DNA of 64,000 nt from Haemonchus contortus (GCA_000469685.2 LS997562.1:25764076-25828075), one strand, 5' to 3'; shown: positions 1 to 11,795, counted from the first letter of the stretch. The notes: generated by a model from the sequence alone, not told the origin. A program made the numbers and translations.

Positions 1-759
1 TACTAGCTCTTGCTACTGACCAAATGTACGGTCTACCTTTAACAGAACCACTAGCCCTAACTAACTCTGGACAGGAACAGGCTGAACGATTTCCATTGCA
101 TTCCGAAGAGATTGAATTTAGTAAGAAAATCTAGGAACTTTGGCTTACAGCATGTCCCTGGCGCCCTGATCTCACACCTGACTACGTCGTTTAGCTTTTA
201 AAACTGGTTTCGAATATTTATAGCGCACATCCTCGTGCTATCCGAGTAAAGTCAATCACTGGTCTGTGCTTCTCCATCCTATGTCCTCATACCACTAATC
301 ACGGTACTACTAATTGTTACCTGCGACAGCAGTCTGCAATTGCCTTTCAACAGCACATTCAAGGGAATGTCCCTTCACCCGACTCACGTATAAAGCGCGT
401 CGAAGAAAATACCACGATCAGGGACACTGGATGAGTGGCAGGGACCGTGTGCATGTTGGTACGCTATTGCAGACCGCTACCACGGATAATTGCAAATAAC
501 GCCTCGACTAACCCGGTGTGCCAAAAAGAGGCATCTGACACGAGTTTTTCGCCCTGCACATGTATCTGTAACCCTTATTACCGAAACTGTACTTCAACTA
601 ACCAGCTTCGCTCTAGAGAATCCTCGCCTCCGAAGCAAGATTATCACATGTCTGGAAGTGACGGTACAGAGCGGGAGTGCTGTAGACACGGCATAACCAC
701 ATTTGAACGCACAGATTTCTATCCGTCATATGTATGAAGCATGAAAAGAGCCTTTGTGC

Positions 760-956
760 AAGAACACGGGGTGTATGGTAGGGTAGCTGGGGGGGGGGGG
801 GTCACGAAAGAGCACTAGAGAAATGAAAGGAGCCTAACCAAAGTCACGAAGCCGCACGCAGGCGGTGGAAGATGCTCTTCGATGCCTTCCGCTCTGTAGC
901 ACTCGTCCATATTTATTACCCACTCATTCAAACTCTTTTTTTCTGAACATGCCACT
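760..956 (+). repeat. Dispersed repeat fragment ('CCTTCCGCTCTGTAGCA' family)
   Basis: Contains a poly-G tract after GGGTAGCT, GGTCACGAA, and GATGCCTTCCGCTCTGTAGC followed by ACTCGTCC. The same blocks recur near 8640-8800 and 10080-10190, so this is a dispersed repeat rather than a gene. The MITE starting at 957 lies at its right edge. Confidence 0.55.
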
Positions 957-1032
957 GGCTGCTTTCATAGTCCGCCAGCCGGCGCGCGAGCGAGCGGTCA
1001 GTGGCATGTTCAGAAAAACTATGGAAGCAGCC
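957..1032. mobile_element. Short MITE, GGCTGC family, 3-bp target duplication
   Basis: Terminal inverted repeats GGCTGCTTTCATAGTCCGC and a slightly changed GGCTGCTTCCATAGT on the other end; ACT on both sides (954-956 and 1033-1035). At 76 bp it is the smallest of four well-supported copies here (others 3494, 11636, 49280). No coding capacity. Confidence 0.8.
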
Positions 1033-1861
1033 ACTGCACTTACCGTGGCTAAATTAGATTGCGTTACAATACCAATGTGTAACGTTTAGGGGCGTAATGA
1101 ATCGGATTCCAATCCATTATTAGGTAACACATCATAAACGATATTCTCATTTTACATGATATTTGATTTCATGATCTGTATAGTCTCAATTTCACTTCAA
1201 CCAACTACTGTACATATGAATTAGTGTCTCCTTAACAGTAATGTAGATGAGTGAAGCTAATGATGGCGTTATATTATTCAAAGAACTGGTGAATAAATCA
1301 GTTTTTCAGTCGTTTCACACTCAGTAGTACATTCGTTTGAGAGGTCTTGCTAATAGCTTTATCACCACGCTCCTGGAGCATGGATTTTATCAAAAAGCTA
1401 GTCAAAGCTGAAAACACAATTACTGTTGGTGCGCCCTGCACGCACCGCAGATGTGTTGAAGGCGGACATATCTTGTAAATACGCTGATCCATGATCTGGA
1501 GCTGCCATGACTCAGTAACTTGAGAAATCATGCAAAAATTAGGATAATTCCACGATCTCAGTTTTGTATTTGTGGAAAAGAATCAATCAGAAAAGTTAAG
1601 AATATGAATGGAGAGGTATTATTCAAATGCCGAATACAATCACTCCGATACCGGACATGTACTTTATAGGAGTGTAGTAATGGGCGTTGAACAAATTGTA
1701 AGCTACTGGGAGAGCAAAAAAGGACGGAACAGAGAGTAAAACCAACCAACTCTTTCAGTATTTCATCACTTTTCGTAGCGATAAAATCAGACTAGGCAGC
1801 AACAAAGATCGCTATGCAGTTGATTTGAAAGCATGAAAATAAATATTAAGCCGTTGATTGT

Positions 1862-2830
1862 CACTGTCAACCCTCTCCATATGTAAGCGCTAACTTTGTG
1901 GGTCCGTTTGTATACCCGTTTGTGTGCCCTCCCAAAAGTCACGTAGGCACGATCAAGGGCGTGAAGATCACAAGAGCGCGGTGAGGAAACAGTTATGAAA
2001 TGGAAAGTCAATCGATGCTCTTTATACATATTGGTCCGTTGATTAATATCTAGTCTATTTATGACGTCACAGACTAAAAGTCAGAACCCGCCTCAGGACA
2101 ATCAAACCTCCAGGAACTCGAGAAGGTCAGAATGGGGTGAAAATGTAGTTGGGGGGGGGGGGGGGGTGCCAGCGCCCTTCCGTCTCGTTGCTCTGCGTCT
2201 CTGACCCAGGCGGCAGAGTGCCCAGAGACCGCACTGTGGCGCGGATATGGCCTCTTGGTAGTGATAGGGAATGTAGTCTTTAACAAGGGAAGGAGCTCCG
2301 GGGTGGGTGAGAAGTAAACGTTGAGCAAGAAGTTGAAATGATTTAGAATAGCTATTTAATAACAACCTCTCCATTGCTCTGCAGAAAAGAGTAGAATGGA
2401 ATGGAGAGGTTGTTATTAAATAGCTATTCTAAATCATTTCAACTTCTTGCTCAACGTTTACTTCTCACCCACCCCGGAGCTCCTCCCCTTGTTAAAGATT
2501 ATATTCCCTATCACTATTAAGAGGCCATATCCGCGCCACAGTGCGGTCTCTGGGCACTCTGCCGCCTGGGTCAGAGACGCAGAGCAACGAGACGGAAGGG
2601 CGCTGGCACCCCCCAACTACATTTTCACCCAGAATGGAAACAATTCCACGAACACCTATTAGTGTCAAGAGATCAACACCCACAGAGCGGCATCAGATCG
2701 TTCAAATTGGGGAATATCATCTAAACGATTAGAAAAGGGAATTCAACCGATACTGTTTATATTCGTCCTCTAAAAGTCGTAGGTAAGCGGTAGTGGGCAT
2801 GACATGGTGCACGTGTTAGTGTGCATAGCC
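1862..2830. repeat. Dispersed repeat interrupted by a hAT-like fold-back element
   Basis: The sequence on both sides of the insertion (about 1862-2135 and 2638-2830) matches 59598-60075, where it is uninterrupted: AAGCGCTAACTTTGTGGGTC, TTATGACGTCACAGACTAAA, then AACAATTCCACGA and GTCGTAGGTAAGCG. No protein is recognisable in it. Confidence 0.75.
2136..2629. mobile_element. 494-bp fold-back MITE with 8-bp target duplication (hAT-like)
   Basis: Almost the whole element is an inverted repeat: GGTGAAAATGTAGTTGGG at one end, its complement at the other, about 235-bp arms, hinge near 2375-2400. CAGAATGG is present at both borders (2128-2135 and 2630-2637) and only once in the empty copy at 59849-59856. 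An 8-bp duplication is characteristic of hAT transposons. The arms differ mainly in poly-G length. Confidence 0.88.
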
Positions 2831-3095
2831 CAACTAGAAATGAATAAGACGAGATATGAACGGCTGGAAAGGTCCAAAACCCGCCCTGACCTACCAATTT
2901 CAACATTTCTCCCAATGCAAGCAACGATGACATGATTGCTTGCAGGGAAAAAGATCTACCGAAATGTTTTTTACCAAAAGAGCCCTGTATGAATCACCAT
3001 GTATCAGTCTAAATAATTATAGTCAGTCACTTCTGATAGAAGAAAATTCATAAATTAAAGCATAAATAATTCACATATAATACAGTCAATTACAT

Positions 3096-6000
3096 TCATA
3101 TCTGCGAAGACTCTTCTCTTTTTCGCTTTCTGCTGTAACTTGGTGGCAGTGAAGGTATCAACATTGGATCGCATGGTAAGGGGCGCTCCTGAAAATTGAA
3201 ATGCTCGACGGAACATTTTGAAGAAAAACTGAACTTTTTCGGCGATCTTTCAGTGTTACAGATTCTCAAGAATTTCAATTTAAACCATCATTTACTGGAG
3301 GGGAAATGCGGAACGTCAAATACCTCACCATGAAGAATGGATGAACCAAGGCATCGGCAGCGCTGATCCTCTTCTTTGGGTCATACATAAACAATGCATT
3401 CAGCAGGTCAACAGCTGATGGAGATGCCGACTCAAAAACCACCTGAATTTGCATTTTAACACCATACCAGAGCAACATAGCCGGCACGTAATTGGCTGCT
3501 TTCATAGTCCGCCGGCCGGCCGGCGTGCCGGCGTGCCGGCGAGCGTGCCGGCGGAGGCAGTGCTAGCGGGGAGGAGGTAGGCAGACAGTGTAAGGCAAAC
3601 AGTCCACGTCCCTTCGAAGGTTGTTTGTTTTCAACCCCTCGAAGGGGCGTGGACTGTTTGCCTATCTGTCTGCCTCCCTCCTCCCCGCTAGCACTGCCTC
3701 CGCCGGCACGCTCGCCGGCACGCCGGCACGCCGGCCGGCCGGCGGACTATGAAAGCAGCCATTGACAGGACAGCGATATGAGGACGCCAAAGCTATGAAG
3801 TCCCTAAACGCTTCATTCTAGAGTCATAACATAGCGAAACCAAACCTTGACATTGTTGAAGGGCTGCACTTTCAATGTAAAATTTTCTAGTAACGGCATC
3901 GAATCAAGTTCACTCCAAATCTTCGTTGTTGGTGTACCAAGAAGTCCGATAATTTTATCGATCTGCAACACGAGCATCGATTAATGGCTTTGGACTGCGG
4001 ACTCCTTTACTAAGAGTCTCATTGAAGTAAATATATTAGCCGGTTAGCGACGAGGCTACTTAGGGCGTCCCTAGGTGCCGGATAGGGGAGTTAATGACCA
4101 ACCAAAAGTTGCCAGTACTTGCCCAAAGACGCAGGTGGATTTAGGGGGAGGGCTCACTGATTCTGCTGTGCTGGTCGATATACCCTCTATTTCTCGCAGG
4201 TGTATCCAAGCATACGTATGTGGAGAGTCTGCGGGAGCAGTTGGTATCCTGCCTATCGACTCAGCCAAAAGCCTGCATTCGAGTGACTGGGAAGTATCTG
4301 GGAGGCAATTCAGGGCCGCCTCCAAAAATAAAGCCCCCCCCCCTCCACTTCGATACCGTCAGGCTAGCACCCAAAACCAATTCAGCCCTCACGTTAGAAC
4401 CTGGCAAGTTGCACGTTGGCTCAATCGCCAAAAACAGTAATATGATTGGGCCTCATTCCCTTCAACCTGATGTAGTCAATACGGCAGCGTTGGGTAGGTA
4501 CGCTCGGGAAAGGCTGCTAAAGTGTCAGGGCTAAAACAGGCCGCCTAAAAGGAGAAGGACTAAGGTGGTGATCTGTACATTCAACGCACGGACGCTTGCA
4601 TCGGAAGCGTGTATAGAGGACCTGATGATGTAAGCTAGAAAGATCAAGTACGACGACATTGGAGTGACCGAGACGAGAAGTCATGGTCACTCCATCGCCC
4701 GCTGCACGCTGTATTTGAGACTGAAGAAGAATTGTTCCTCGGAACATGCGACAGCAGAGGCGTCGGCGGCGTAGGTGTTCTCGTCAATACGCACTTGGCC
4801 ATGAACATCGATTCGTACGAAAGCCTAACAACCCGAATCGGACGTTTGCGATGAGGAAGATGTGGTTCAACCCCAGCTCTGACCATCTAAGTTGCCTACG
4901 ACCAACATCAAGCTATGAAAAAGAGGAGTTCGAAGCGCTTTATATGGATTTGGAGAGGCTCTACAGAGGAGAGCATACCTTCTTCAAGACCATAACCATC
5001 GTCTTTGATTCAAACGTCAAGATTGGCCCCAGAAGAACAGCTGAAGAGCTCCACATCGCTCCATCCACAGTTGCGGAATAGAATGGAATGAGCAGGATGA
5101 AAGGCTGTCGAGTCTATCATGTCGACCCACGTCATTCATTGGAACTCGCAGTTCCAAAATCCCTCTCATTTGCGCTGGACATGGGAGTCACCCAGGCCAC
5201 CATGTCGATAAAGAGTTGTACGGCGCCCGCCCTCGATAGGATCAAACCAGAACATACAGTAGCGCTCAAAAGTCTTCGGTGAAATGCTTTGACGCTTTTT
5301 CGTTAATAACTTTTTTCTTAGTAGACCGAATGACACGAAATTTGGATATGTCTAACTAGAGCATATTTCACCCTACCCAACCCTATTTCACTGCAAAGCT
5401 GCAATATCCACAGGTAGAGTAAGGTGCTTGTTGCGGTAGCACATTTTGCTAAAACTAAAGTTGTTGGCGTCAGCACTTAATCGCACCTTATGTGCGTTTT
5501 TCTCATCTATTGTGATCGGTGTTACCGCTCGTACACTTTTGACATGATACTAAGGAAAGAGATTCTAGAAGGACCATCAACTGTATTTTCAGTCGATTTT
5601 GAGTTCATGCTCTTTGGAATATCTGGAACATGATCAGACTGCAGGTTAATAGTGGTAAATATTCACAATACATCCACGCTCCGAATATAGAAATTTCGCT
5701 TAATTAGATCCAGAAGGAAAGAAGTTACGACGGAAAAGTACGGCTGAAGAACCATTTCACCGAAGACTTTTGAGCGCTACTGTATAAAGAGTCTTCCACC
5801 AGTTATTGTCCAAACTCTGGCTAGGCTCTTCACGCGGAATCTGCCGGAATGCAAAGTGTCCATGTCGTGGAAAACCAGCCGGACTGTGTTGCTGTATAAA
5901 TAGGGAGATCCAGACATATTGGCAATCATCGCCTAATCTGCCTGCTGCCTGTAATCTACGAGCTTTTCTCACACGCGTCATCCTGAACAGGATTGACAGA

Positions 6001-9000
6001 ATGTGAGATTAAGGACAGCCATCGAGAAGGGTTTCGAAGAGGGTTCAGTACAATCGACCATATCCACACCTTGGCACGACTCACTGAAGTATCGCGAGAG
6101 TATGAAGTGCCGCTATGTCTAACGTTCATCATTTTGAAGAAAGCCTTTGATACCGTTGGAACAAAAAGCGGTATTTGAAGTCCTGGGCAACCAGGATGTT
6201 CCCACTCAATATATAAGGATGCTTCGTGAGCTCTACGACGATTTCACGACCAGGACTTCACCATTCTGTAGGGAAGTTACTCATTGTGAAGAGAGGTGAA
6301 GCGGTACCGTTTCGCTTTTTCAACTTTTCAGTGCCGCTTTCGAGAATATCGTGCGTCATTTGGAATATAAGACTTGGGAGTGAAGGCAACCGACGAACGC
6401 TATTTACATCACCTCCGCATTGCAGACGACATCATGCTTATAATACCGAACAGCGAGCAGGCGGAACGAATGCTGGAAGAGTTTCACAGTGCTTGTGGAA
6501 AGATCGGTCTGACACTGAATTCAACGAAGGCGATGTTCATGAAAAACGGATTGGAACCTGATGCTCCCTTCGAACTCGACGGAACGAATATCTCCGAATG
6601 CTCGAGCCATGTATATCTAGGTCGGAAAGTCAACATGATGAACGTCCTAGTTCCGCAGTTTTGTAGAAAGAAACGCGCCGCGTGGGGACTATACAAGAAT
6701 ATCGAGGGAGTAGTGAAGAAGACAAAGAACATTCGCCTCCCGCTTTGACGTACGCCTCGAAAATCTGGGCTCTACGAAAGCAGGATGAGCATGCTGCCAG
6801 CGTTACTCAACGCGCCTTGGGAAGGACGATGCTCAGAAATTCCTTACACACGCAAGTGCAGAAGGGATTTCGGAGTTCCGAGCGAGACGGAGATCAGGGA
6901 TGCCGTCGATTACGCCAAAAAATCGAAAATCAGGTGGGCCGGACACGTAATGCGGTACAGTGGTGACCGTTAGATCAGGCGGCCACTGACTGGATCCTTC
7001 GGGACGTCAAATGAACTCTCGGACGGACGCTAACGAGATGGTCAGACTTCTCCACGAAAGCTCTGAACGAAAGAAATGCTGAGCTTCGTTTCCCTGGAGC
7101 GAGAACGACTCACTGCCCTTCTTCTAATGTTCTGCCAATCCTTCTGGAGATAACTCCCATGAAAAAAACATATGATAATGGACAGCGGGTATGTTGGGCG
7201 ATAGTGGCCAATACGGTCCACGTCTCTCGTCAGATAGAGCAATATGCTGGTTGTACCTTTCCATCAAATGGGCTTCCCGCTTCAGTGCTGTAGGATTCTT
7301 CATCTACATGGGAGCACGTCAAAAGAAAAGGAGTCGTGATCGACCTTCTTTGCCCTCCGAGATGACGTGACCGTCTCGCCACAAAGGTGATGGCAAGCCA
7401 TTTTGAATCGTAATCAGCAAAGCTCGGAGGGTGGTGCAGATGTTCTTTCTAGTCTCTACTTCGTCCAGAACTGTTGCTCTTCCTTCTTTCGGATCTTCCT
7501 CTGTTTCTCCCTGCAGAGTTTCCTAAGTCTAAAAGTTAGTCTGCAATTTACTACAGCTCATACATATTCGCGCAAATAAGCTCGAGAGCATCCAGAGAAA
7601 GGTGTTCTTCCCAGCTTTCGAGCACTCTACTTTCCCAGCTCTATGGTGGAATCGTTCGATGTTCGGATCGTCGCTGTTGTCAATAACGGAATTTCTTGCA
7701 AGAAAATATTCTCTAGAAGTCGATGGCTCCCTCAACGTATTTGTCAACCCTGTGTAAAATATCGGATCAAGAGCACCGTCACTTAAAACATGCAATTGAA
7801 GATTGTGTTGGCGCTAAAGGTAAGTTGGTATAGGCAAAAAAACTGACCTAAAAAAGTAATCATGGTTTCAATATTGGAGAAATCAATTTTGAATTGAACA
7901 GAGGAATTGTGGAGCAGTGCAAAAGTATAAAATTTAGAGGAAGTGAGTAAAGGAACGGCACATCAATGGGTAATCTCTTGGAAAGGGAAAAAGAGGCTAT
8001 TCAATTGGCCTACGTCGCTAATTTTCATTAACGTCCCCTTATTTCTTTCCTTTAGCTTGAAGATACACTATATCACGAACAACGACACAGTTTTGCAGGG
8101 AAGACTCACGGGACCGCGGAATTTCGAAGGAAAGAGTCACTCAGAAGGAAGAAGACTTCACTTATGCGCCAACCTAATATATGACGAGAATGCGTCCGCA
8201 ACGAATTTTCGCAAGCTCGACGTCCACTCTTTTTGCTATGAAACCGGTTCCCTTGAAATTTCGGGGTAACAACGAATAATCAAAAACAGTGTACCTGTTC
8301 CATATCGCTTTTCCCTGGCAGAAGTGGTCGATGAAGAAGGAGTTCACCCAATATGCAGCCTGCTGCCCACTGATCTATGCCAACCGTTTGCGTTTTACTA
8401 CCAAAAAGTAGCTCAGGACATCTATACCTTAAAGGAAAGCATTCATCGTGGTATATAACAAACTGCTTGAAGGCACAGGATAGTTTTTGCACCATGTTCG
8501 ATTGGCTAAGGAGATACCTCCGAGTTTTGCAAATTTTGCGTAGACAATATATTTCCTTTCACGGCATAACCTTATATGAATGCTTAAATTTTCACTCGTC
8601 ACTTACACGACTTACACGACAAATGGAAAAGGAGTTTGGGCAAGGACGCGGAAGGGTAGCTAGGGGTCACGAAGGTACCCTTGAATACAACTCGCAACTA
8701 TGCTGCGCTCCAACGCTGAGAAATAGAAGGTATAGAACTAATAACGCAGCAGCGGAAGAGGTTCTTTGTTGCCTTCCGCTCTGTAGCATTCGTCCGCAGC
8801 CTCTCCATTGCCGTTTACCCCATCCGTTTTTGGGAGTGCTCGTCTAAAAGGGGTACATACCGCCTTTAGACTATACTGTGCCTTTAAGCGGCGGTAAGAG
8901 TGAACCAACCACAGCGTTATCACTCGAGGAGTCATACTCATATCAGGATCGCCAAAAACCCGCGCAAGACCGAAATCGGCAACCTTGAGTATGCCGTGAC

Positions 9001-10414
9001 TGGTTAGAAGAAGATTAGAGACCTAAATAATTGTTTTAAAAACCTGACTGAACATCAGTGTCTACATAGAACCAAATCAACCTTTAGATCGCGATGGAGC
9101 ACGTAATGACTGTGCATATAATCAAGCGCTCTAAACAGCTGCTGCATAAGGCACTTCACTTGAGATTCCGTGAAGGGGTGAACCATTTCATCGAGGAGCC
9201 TTGCCAGGTCCTGAAGGAGAGCCTCTAGTTGTGTCTAACTTTTTCGAAGGTGCACAATATATGCAAACCTGCTCACAATACTCCATGACAAGGAACATCC
9301 CCTGTGGATCTCGTGACACTGCTACTTCCTTGAGTTCGACGATGTTTTCGTGTCTGAGCTTTTTTAAAAGAACGATTTCGCGAAGAGCCGAGTCCGAAAT
9401 GCCCATTTGAGCGCTCACCTTGCTATCAACACGCACCTTCTTTAGAGCTACCTAAACATCGAATCTTGTTCTGAGCAAATTCGTCCGCAGCTTCATAAAT
9501 TATTTAGCGGTTTTTGCGGGAGCTTTCTGAATGAATGAGAGTAATGAGGTAGCAAGGTGCAAGATTCTGTGCTAAAAAACTAAAGTTGCCAGAAAGTTTC
9601 TGATCTCATCCAATAATAATCTCTCTATACATACAAAGAACGCTGAAGAGTGACGGCACATAGAGGGAGGCATCAAAGTGCATTCCCGAATTCTGCAGAA
9701 ATTTTGTGGATCAATACAATTTCATTTCACGACATAGCCTTATTTGATTGCACAAATTTTCACCCGCCACATATACGATGCATGTAAAAGTGGCTCACGG
9801 GGTGAGGGATATGGGTACTTACGTGCGTCCGAGGATGCGCGCGGCAAATTGCGCGGCGAAGTTCGTGTCGATTCGAACGGCTCTGGCCCCTATTATTGGG
9901 GCAAAAACTTGAAGTAGAGTAGTTAAGTAGGGTCAGCCGGTCATACTAATCAACTCTACCTCAAATTCGGGCCCAAATGATAAGCTCTAAACCCGTTCAA
10001 ACAGCCACGAACTTCGCCGCGCAACTTGCCGCACGCATCCTCGGACGCACGTAAGTTCCGTCCCCCCGGGGGCGAGTGGTGAGCTGACTAGGGGTTGCGT
10101 AGTGCATTTTGAAAATGGTGCGCAAACTATGCTGCGCTATAATGTGGAAGCTGCTTTTGATGCCTTCCGCTCTGTAGCACTCGTCGCATGAGGATACGTA
10201 ACAAAAGATACATTGTGATAGGATCGAAATACATCTAGACTAATGAGAGTGACCATAGGCCATGAGATCTATTAAGGCTCACGACTAGCTCGCTTTTGGA
10301 GTCTCTGGCTCGATAGACGATCCCATAGGTACCTTCACCGATACGATTCAGCTTCACGAACTCGTTCACTGATCGACATACGCCATAGCCAAGTTTCTCC
10401 TGAATCATTCTCAT
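3096..10414 (-). CDS. CDK10: Cyclin-dependent kinase 10 orthologue (8 coding exons)
   Basis: Serine/threonine kinase of the CDK10 family; in other animals CDK10 pairs with cyclin M and acts in transcription, growth signalling and cilia. I rebuilt eight exons with matching phases: 10414-10283, 9451-9269, 9210-9082, 9022-8910, 8427-8295, 3962-3846, 3442-3329, 3188-3096; total 337 aa (human CDK10 is 360). Visible in order: [18 protein letters not shown] glycine loop; VALKKV with the ATP lysine; SALRE in place of PSTAIRE (PISSLRE in human CDK10); HRDLK catalytic loop; ADFGLA; activation loop [38 protein letters not shown]-terminal [16 protein letters not shown], a CDK10 hallmark. All introns are GT-AG, from 59 bp to 4.3 kb. 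The start is the first ATG after a TTTTCAG acceptor at 10432. No break was seen, so it is probably functional. Further upstream coding exons cannot be excluded. Confidence 0.93.
3494..3760. mobile_element. GGCTGC-family MITE with GCCGG-rich palindrome, in CDK10 intron
   Basis: TIRs GGCTGCTTTCATAGTCCGC, ATT on both sides (3491-3493, 3761-3763). The interior is an extended palindrome of GCCGGCCGG and GCCGGC runs, then a GGCAGTGCTAGCGGGGAGGA arm and a centre holding GTTTGTTTTC between CGAAGG arms. It lies between CDK10 exons 6 and 7. Nearly identical inside to the copy at 49280. Confidence 0.88.
4045..7160 (+). mobile_element. Degraded RTE-type non-LTR retrotransposon, split by a MITE
   Basis: An apurinic-type endonuclease region (about 4560-5240) begins [11 protein letters not shown] and holds [16 protein letters not shown] and [11 protein letters not shown]. 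The reverse transcriptase follows after the MITE (5257-5782): [23 protein letters not shown] (a form of the F/YADD catalytic motif), HVYLGRKVN, then the C-terminal [10 protein letters not shown] near 6930. Frameshifts and stops split it into many pieces, so it is dead. It lies antisense to CDK10 in the 4.3-kb intron. The 5' part (4045-4540) has a long open frame but no recognisable domain. Confidence 0.85.
5257..5782. mobile_element. 526-bp Tc1/mariner-type MITE nested in the RTE copy
   Basis: TIRs starting CAGTAGCGCTCAAAAGTCTT (5257) and its complement ending at 5782; TA on each side (5255-5256, 5783-5784). TA flanks are the signature of the Tc1/mariner superfamily. It interrupts RTE sequence just after IKPEH, so it arrived later. 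AT-rich interior without an ORF. Confidence 0.85.
7160..7800 (-). mobile_element. Possible second non-LTR retrotransposon fragment
   Basis: On the minus strand broken frames show [19 protein letters not shown] and, further on, an R-R-x-x-K-x-V pattern, resembling the linker between endonuclease and reverse transcriptase of RTE elements. Stops are frequent. Could be an unrelated decayed sequence. Confidence 0.3.
8530..8800 (+). repeat. Dispersed repeat copy ('CCTTCCGCTCTGTAGCA' family)
   Basis: Shares CACGGCATAACCTTATATGA-type start, GGGTAGCTAGGGGTCACGAA, ATGCTGCGCT and TGCCTTCCGCTCTGTAGCAT with 760-910 and 9715-10190. It fills most of the CDK10 intron between 8427 and 8910. Confidence 0.55.
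9715..10190 (+). repeat. Dispersed repeat copy interrupted by a GC-ended MITE
   Basis: Starts with the same TTTCACGACATAGCCTTAT block as the copy at 8530 and ends with GATGCCTTCCGCTCTGTAGC. The middle (9814-10059) is a separate inverted-repeat element. Lies in the CDK10 first intron. Confidence 0.55.
9814..10059. mobile_element. 246-bp inverted-repeat MITE
   Basis: Ends ACTTACGTGCGTCCGAGGAT and its complement; arms continue through CGCGGCGAAGTTCGTG on both sides for about 55 bp, with CTATTATTGGGGC and its near-complement inside. The same layout and interior occur at 41652-41885. The target duplication is not clear. Confidence 0.75.
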
Positions 10415-10430
10415 GACAATATTAAATCCT

Positions 10431-10438
10431 ACTGAAAA
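10431..10438 (-). promoter_or_regulatory. Probable trans-splice (spliced-leader) acceptor of CDK10
   Basis: On the minus strand a TTTTCAG sits 17 nt before the CDK10 ATG, and the short leader between them is not in frame with coding sequence of the family. That spacing is typical of nematode SL1 trans-splicing. An ordinary cis intron in a 5' UTR is the alternative. It is what decided the start codon. Confidence 0.5.
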
Positions 10439-10599
10439 TGATTTTATAAAGTGTTGGCCGTGTTGCTCTGATACCAAAAAAAATCGTAATTCATAGGTCC
10501 TGTGGGTTGCTGTTACGCTATTCCAATCAGGGAAAGACACTTGGCGAGGTGGAGTTTCCGAAGATTGGTGTGTTCTACTCCATAATGGGCCTGCCCATC

Positions 10600-11080
10600 A
10601 GGTGACTCCCAAGTCCATCGCAAATGACAAGGCTTCTGGAACTAAAATCACCATGGATGATGTGGGTCGACATGATTACTTGGACAGTCGTTCACCCTGC
10701 TCATTCCATTCCGCTCCGCGAGAATTACTGTGGAGCTCTTCAGCCGTTCTTTTGGGGCCAACCTTGGCGTTGAATTCACCGGCGATGGCTTTGAAGAAAG
10801 TATGGTTTCTCAGTAGCGCTTCCCAGATCCATATAAAACGCTTCCAGTTGTCTTCTTGATGTGGTGCGTAGACAATGAAGATTGCTAGAGCTGGGCTTGA
10901 GCCGCATCTTCTCAATCGCTAACGTCAAACGCAAATTGTGGCCAAGTTCTTGTACGAATCGATGTTCATGGCGATGTTCGTGTTGACGAGGACACCTACA
11001 CCGCCGATGCCAAACATAATCAATGATAACCAACCAATCTGTATGAAGCTCTTTCGATGATCCTTCGAATTTTTCCATTA
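10600..11080 (-). mobile_element. RTE endonuclease fragment
   Basis: Minus-strand frames read FIVYAPHQED, NHTFFKAIAGEFNAKVGPKR and GAEWNEQGERLS, the C-terminal half of an RTE endonuclease; GEFNAKVG is the conserved DFNAxIG region with D changed to E. Upstream frames give HEHRFVQ and EAFYMDLGS. Frameshifted; a fragment only. Confidence 0.75.
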
Positions 11081-11635
11081 GAACCAATTCATAATGGAAA
11101 TCTGCTGAATTTTCAAAAAGTCATTCCGTTCGCAACCTCATTTAGCCCTCATCAAATGCGATTTCGTTCAAGTTTCTCAATTTAAATATCGAACTGACAT
11201 GCGAAATTAGGATAGCTGCACTATTCTTAATTTTAAAAGACATGCTTGCACTACAGTTTTGTTTGGAACTCTTGTTAGCTCTCTTGATAATCTCTGGAGG
11301 TGTATTGTTACTGCTGGGCAAATGTAGAGCGTGTAGAGACAGCCGTGCAGCCTCAGTGGTTTAGTGAACAGGGCTCACACGGAACATGAACAGAGCTGGT
11401 GAAGTGCGACGCTTGGAGTGAAAGTTTAGGTATTTCCATTACAGTTTAATCTCCCTACACTACATAGCTCATCGACCTTGACAGAATGCCCGTCCTTTGG
11501 GGAATCTTCGTATCCGCACCATGTTGTATTTTCCAGCTGAATATCAACATTCAAATACACCGTATGTACCTCTCTTTTTAAGGAACACGAGATCTACGGA
11601 CTGCCATAGCAAACCAAAGAATCTGGAACCTAGGT

Positions 11636-11795
11636 GGCTGCTTTCATAGTCCGCGAGGGAGCGAGCGCGCGAGCCAGCCGGGGGACTACTCGTCCGGCGG
11701 TATTGACCAGGATTCAAATGTAAACAAGGGGCAAGCGCCGCCACAATCGCTCGTTCGCGCGCTCGCGAGCCAAATCGCGGACCATGAAAGCAGCC
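11636..11795. mobile_element. GGCTGC-family MITE, diverged interior
   Basis: TIR GGCTGCTTTCATAGTCCGCG on the left and its near-complement CGCGGACCATGAAAGCAGCC on the right. Interior GAGCGAGCGCGCGAGCC pairs with GGCTCGCGAGCGCGCG. Flanks GGT and CGT agree in two of three bases, consistent with a decayed 3-bp duplication. Confidence 0.75.

Noticed and set aside
1298..1531. 77-codon minus-strand frame (CPPSTHLRCVQGAPTVIVF)
   Set aside because: Looks mildly protein-like, but no family is recognised and no splice context found.
4075..4440. 121-codon frame as an independent gene
   Set aside because: Directly precedes the RTE endonuclease in the same orientation and is best read as the 5' region of that element.
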